From the NCBI GenBank assembly GCA_002413185.1, contig DHWM01000117.1, forward strand, positions 4,777 through 12,523: a stretch of DNA of 7,747 bases. The letters run 5' to 3'. Both the position numbers and the translations under genes were made by a program. Positions 5,566 to 7,747 of this stretch are shown in pieces. The stretch is from Actinobacteria bacterium UBA5182. GTDB taxonomy: Bacteria; Actinomycetota; UBA4738. Each line of letters starts with the position of its first letter. The stretch's first letter is position 1. Below the pieces are notes generated by a model. The model searched no databases. It had not been told where the DNA came from and worked only from the letters and a program-made list of their open reading frames with translations.

Positions 5566-6221
5566 TGGGCGCCCCCGCTCACGGTCGCGCCGGCGGTGAG
5601 GTCGACGCTGCCGGTGAAGTTGACGAGCGTCGGACCTCCGCTCGCGGAGCCCTTGGTGCTCGAGTTGATCCACGGGTTGACCCAGCCCTTGACCTCTTCC
5701 AGACGGGTCAACCACAGAGCCACCGTGGGGTGGTCGAAGGCCACTTCGGTGAACTGGATGTTGCCGACCACGCCCGAGCCGGGAAGGATGGTGGTGGCGG
5801 TCGCGCCGGCCGGGGCTGCACCCGGTGCCGGTGACTGGGCCCCCACCGGGGACCCGCTCAGAGTTCCGGTCATGCCCGTAAGCCACATCTGGCCGGGGAT
5901 GACGGAGGACACGTCCTTGAGCACGCCGGACCACATGACCTGACCCTGCGTCACTTCGCCCACCAGAGCCTCGCCGTCGGCGACCGACTGCTTCAGCTGC
6001 TGGAACCTCTCGAGGCCGGCGATCGTCGACTGCAGCGCGTTGTTCTGGCTCTGCTGGACGGTGAGCTCACGCTGGGCATTCGAGAGCCTGGCCGTCTGCA
6101 GGACGAACACCAGGAAGAGCAGGCCGAGGGCCGCGCCGGCGCCCCCGATGACGAGCAGGGTGAGGCGCTTGGTGCGCTGGCGCTGGCGTACGTCAGATGG
6201 AAGGAGGTTGACCTGTGTCAT
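5562..6221 (-). CDS. pilN: Type IV pilus inner-membrane protein PilN
   Basis: PilN binds PilM through its cytoplasmic N-terminal peptide and pairs with PilO in the membrane. The product has 219 residues. VNLLP at residues 4-8 matches the INLLP motif known to insert into PilM. A basic stretch (RQRQRTKR) precedes the single membrane helix (about 20-42), followed by a predicted coiled coil (about 44-85). A Gly/Ala/Pro-rich linker (about 120-150) interrupts the C-terminal domain, which has the usual FTEVAFDHPTVALWLTRLEE block. The ATG at 6221 overlaps the pilM stop as ATGA and has GGAG 9 nt upstream. It overlaps pilO by 4 bp at its other end. Confidence 0.92.
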   Translation of the reverse strand: MTQVNLLPSDVRQRQRTKRLTLLVIGGAGAALGLLFLVFVLQTARLSNAQRELTVQQSQNNALQSTIAGLERFQQLKQSVADGEALVGEVTQGQVMWSGVLKDVSSVIPGQMWLTGMTGTLSGSPVGAQSPAPGAAPAGATATTILPGSGVVGNIQFTEVAFDHPTVALWLTRLEEVKGWVNPWINSSTKGSASGGPTLVNFTGSVDLTAGATVSGGAQ

Positions 6222-7282
6222 CCCCGCACTCCAGGGAGAGCGAGTCCGACCGCGACGGCCAGGACGGGCTCGGCTTCGGCCATGACGTCAGGCTCGAGGT
6301 CGAGCTCGGGGTTGACGCGGTGGAACGGGTGGCCTTGCACGACTTCGGCCGGGAGGCGCTCCTGGAGCAGTCCTTCCAGCCCCCCGAGCATGGATCCGCC
6401 ACCGCTCAGCAGCACGCGGCCGATCCTCGCTCCGGGCATCTTCGACAGGTAGAACTCGAGCGACGAGCGGATCTCCTCGGCGAAGGACGCTGCTCGGGTG
6501 ACGGCGGCCCGATGGGCCTCCCCGACGTGCGCCTCGTTGCCTTCGGAGAACACGCCCCGCTTCAGGCGCTCCGCCTCTTCGTCCTCGAGGCCCATCGTCC
6601 GGGCCACGGCGGAGGTCACCGCGCGGCCGCCGGATGGAAGGATCCGGACGAACCGGGGCACGCCCCAGGCGTGGACACAGATGCTGGTGACGTCGGCGCC
6701 GATGTCCACCAGCGCCTCGTCGCCGTCCTCCGTGCTGGTCGGGCTCATGCCGTTGATCGAGCCGACGGATCGCACGATGGCGAAGGGAACGAGGTCGAGA
6801 CCTACCGGGGTGAGCTTGGCGGCTTCGACCGCCCGCACCATGTCCTGGATCATCTCCTTCTGCGCCGCGACCAGGAGCAGCCGCAGCATCTTGCGGCCCT
6901 CCTTCTCGAACTCCTCCAGCGTGTGGAAGTCGATGACGGCCTCGTCCAGCGGGATCGGCACGAACTCCTGAACCTGGAACGGGAGCGACTCCCGAAGCTC
7001 CTTCGGGTCGGCCAGCCACGGCACGGTCACCTCACGGACGACGACGCGCTGGTTGGCCACGCCCAGGACGACCTCACGGCTCCGGAACTTGCCCTTGCGC
7101 CACAGCTCCTTCAGCGCGCTGGTGACGGCCTCCGGGTTGCGGAGCTCTCCGCCGACCACCGCTCCCTGAGGCAGGGGCACCTGGGCGACACGGATGAGCG
7201 AAGGAGGAATGCTCTTGAGCGACAGCTCGGCGGCGCGGACGCCCGTCGCTCCGATGTCCAATCCGATCCGTGTTCGGGCCAT
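6218..7282 (-). CDS. pilM: Type IV pilus assembly protein PilM (actin-like ATPase)
   Basis: PilM is a cytoplasmic FtsA/actin-fold protein that binds ATP and the N-terminus of PilN, connecting the motor side to the alignment complex. The product has 354 residues, the family norm. Actin-type nucleotide motifs are present: phosphate-1 GLDIGATGVRAAEL (7-20), phosphate-2 ALVDIGADVTSICV (190-203) and the adenosine loop VLLSGGGSMLGGL (290-302). Conserved blocks include ESLPFQVQEFVPIPLDEAVIDF (98-119) and SLEFYLSKMPG (274-284). The ATG at 7282 has GGAGGG (7297-7292) 9 nt upstream. It is the first full gene of the pil operon, followed by pilN with a 4-bp overlap. A possible 20-codon ORF ends on its start codon. 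Confidence 0.96.
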   Translation of the reverse strand: MARTRIGLDIGATGVRAAELSLKSIPPSLIRVAQVPLPQGAVVGGELRNPEAVTSALKELWRKGKFRSREVVLGVANQRVVVREVTVPWLADPKELRESLPFQVQEFVPIPLDEAVIDFHTLEEFEKEGRKMLRLLLVAAQKEMIQDMVRAVEAAKLTPVGLDLVPFAIVRSVGSINGMSPTSTEDGDEALVDIGADVTSICVHAWGVPRFVRILPSGGRAVTSAVARTMGLEDEEAERLKRGVFSEGNEAHVGEAHRAAVTRAASFAEEIRSSLEFYLSKMPGARIGRVLLSGGGSMLGGLEGLLQERLPAEVVQGHPFHRVNPELDLEPDVMAEAEPVLAVAVGLALPGVRG

Positions 7283-7344
7283 TAGTTCACACCCTCCACT
7301 CGCAGGGGAATCAGTCCAGAGGTCTTGACGAGGTCGATTTTCAC
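7282..7344 (-). CDS. Candidate 20-codon leader ORF overlapping the pilM start
   Basis: A GTG at 7344 opens a frame of 20 codons (begins MKIDLVKTSGLIPLRVE) ending in TAA at 7284-7282, which shares its A with the pilM ATG (TAATG). The GGAGGG ribosome-binding site of pilM lies inside it. Upstream, AGAAGG is only 2 nt from the GTG, too close for a good ribosome-binding site; a weak AAGAAT -10-like hexamer 8 nt upstream would allow leaderless translation. The composition looks protein-like, but the length is within what chance gives. It may be a coupling leader peptide or nothing. Confidence 0.3.
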   Translation of the reverse strand: MKIDLVKTSGLIPLRVEGVN

Positions 7345-7386
7345 GACCTTCTATTCTTCGAACCGTCCCGGCCCGAACTTAAGCCC

Positions 7387-7415
7387 ATCGGCGTACTCCC
7401 TCGGAAAAAGTCTGA
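7387..7415 (-). promoter_or_regulatory. Possible sigma28/WhiG-like promoter motif before pilM
   Basis: GCCGATGG on the minus strand (starting at 7392) resembles the sigma28 -10 consensus GCCGATAA. TCAGACTT (7415-7408) loosely resembles its -35 TAAAGTTT. The spacing between the two 8-mers is 15 bp, while about 11 is usual, so the match is imperfect. No sigma factor gene is in view. Confidence 0.2.
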
Positions 7416-7477
7416 GCCGCTCGCACCGCGGCGAAAAATGGGCATCTGCCAGCGCAAACACGCCGCCACACCGATCA

Positions 7478-7497
7478 GGCCGCCCGGCGGTCCGGCC
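7478..7497 (-). terminator. GC inverted repeat after the prepilin peptidase gene
   Basis: GGCCG (minus 7497-7493) pairs with CGGCC (7482-7478) around a 10-nt loop, 5 nt beyond the TGA of the upstream gene. No U-tract follows, so it is at best a weak or Rho-assisted terminator. Placement is the main support. Confidence 0.27.
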
Positions 7498-7501
7498 CCC
7501 G

Positions 7502-7747
7502 TCAGTGCAGGAACGAGACATAGGTGCGGGCGAGGGAGGCGCCCCAGAACGCAGCAGTCATGCCCCCTGCGGCCAGGTACGGACCGAACGGGATGGCCGA
7601 CTTCCGAGACCGTCCGGCCAGGAGGGCCGCCACGGCCCCCAGGCCACCCGCCAGGACGGCCACACCGGCCGCCACCGCCACGTAGCGCAAGCCCTGGCTC
7701 CCCAACACCAGGCCGATCAGTGCAGCGAGCTTCACGTCGCCCATCCC
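7502..7747 (-). CDS. Prepilin peptidase (A24 family), C-terminal part, 5' end outside window
   Basis: This membrane aspartyl protease removes the leader from type IV prepilins and, in bifunctional forms, methylates the new N-terminus. Only the last 81 residues are visible. They begin exactly at the second catalytic motif, GMGDVKLAALIGL, whose Asp is an active-site residue. Two hydrophobic segments follow, with a basic cytoplasmic turn (GRSRKSAIPFGPYLAAGG) between them. The AIPFGPYLAAG block is a strong family mark. The frame is open to the window edge and ends with TGA at 7504-7502. Its place directly before pilM supports a pilus role (PilD type). The first catalytic Asp and any N-methyltransferase domain are not in view. 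Confidence 0.93.
   Translation of the reverse strand, partial: GMGDVKLAALIGLVLGSQGLRYVAVAAGVAVLAGGLGAVAALLAGRSRKSAIPFGPYLAAGGMTAAFWGASLARTYVSFLH

Larger units (their letters stand above)
7283..7501 (-). other. Intergenic region between prepilin peptidase gene and pilM
   Basis: These 219 bp hold no long gene. The stretch has A/T-rich patches unusual for this window (for example CATTTTTC and GACTTTTTCC on the minus strand), which suggests regulatory content. Visible items are a GC inverted repeat next to the upstream stop (7478-7497), a GCCGAT motif (7392-7387) resembling a sigma28-type -10, a small GCCGC/GCGGC hairpin just before it, and a candidate leader ORF ending at the pilM ATG. No known riboswitch core was recognised. 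The pilM-N-O-P promoter most likely lies here. Confidence 0.5.

Noticed and set aside
5566..5934. N-terminal extension of pilO by about 120 codons
   Set aside because: It would lie wholly over pilN in another frame and is Arg/His-rich. The GTG at 5565 gives the normal PilO N-terminus and a GTGA overlap.
6215..7285. A 356-codon open frame on the plus strand opposite pilM
   Set aside because: It mirrors pilM almost exactly, is rich in His/Arg/Asp/Leu as expected of an antisense frame, and shows no family motif.
7283..7501. A cyclic-di-GMP (GEMM) riboswitch before pilM
   Set aside because: Expected because such riboswitches often precede pilus genes, but the conserved core (CACGCACAGGGCAAACC-like and the GNRA tetraloop receptor) is not found on either strand.
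1..7747. CRISPR arrays, tRNA or rRNA genes, insertion sequences
   Set aside because: No regularly spaced repeats, tRNA cloverleaf with a T-loop GTTCRA context, rRNA segment or transposase motif was seen.

Overview
This 7.7 kb window is GC-rich chromosomal DNA. It most likely comes from an actinobacterium (Actinomycetota) outside the well-known Streptomyces/Mycobacterium groups. The grounds are high GC, frequent GTG starts, GTGA/ATGA stop-start overlaps, a candidate leaderless promoter, a PyrR-regulated pyr operon, the pepQ-efp-nusB order, and a type IV pilus cluster without an outer-membrane secretin gene in view. The lineage is an inference from gene content; no marker gene was compared. Almost everything lies on the minus strand, so the biological order runs from right to left.

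Right part (7747 to 4374, minus): the 3' end of a prepilin peptidase, a 219-bp intergenic region, then a tight operon pilM-pilN-pilO-pilP-like. PilM is the cytoplasmic actin-like protein. PilN, PilO and the PilP-like protein each have one N-terminal membrane segment. Together they form the alignment/inner-membrane subcomplex of a type IV pilus, and the peptidase processes the pilins. pilM-pilN and pilN-pilO overlap by 4 bp, and pilO-pilP are 4 bp apart.

Middle (4322 to 2212, minus): pepQ (M24 Xaa-Pro peptidase), efp (elongation factor P) and nusB (antitermination factor). pepQ and efp overlap by 4 bp, and a -10 box sits 8 bp before the pepQ GTG, which suggests a leaderless mRNA.

Plus-strand island (about 1388 to 2179): a degraded C-terminal half of an ADP-ribosylglycohydrolase-like gene, broken by two apparent frameshifts, followed by a small intact tatA. 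tatA converges on nusB, and the remnant diverges from pyrR.

Left part (1387 to 1, minus): a good sigma70-type promoter, a leader of about 120 nt, then pyrR and the 5' two-thirds of pyrB, which runs off the window edge. The leader holds a textbook PyrR-binding hairpin (hexaloop CCGUGA), a 20-codon leader ORF whose TGA overlaps the pyrR GTG, and a very strong 11-bp hairpin inside that ORF. This arrangement suggests PyrR-UMP control by translational repression through a coupled leader peptide. It is the most interesting signal in the window.
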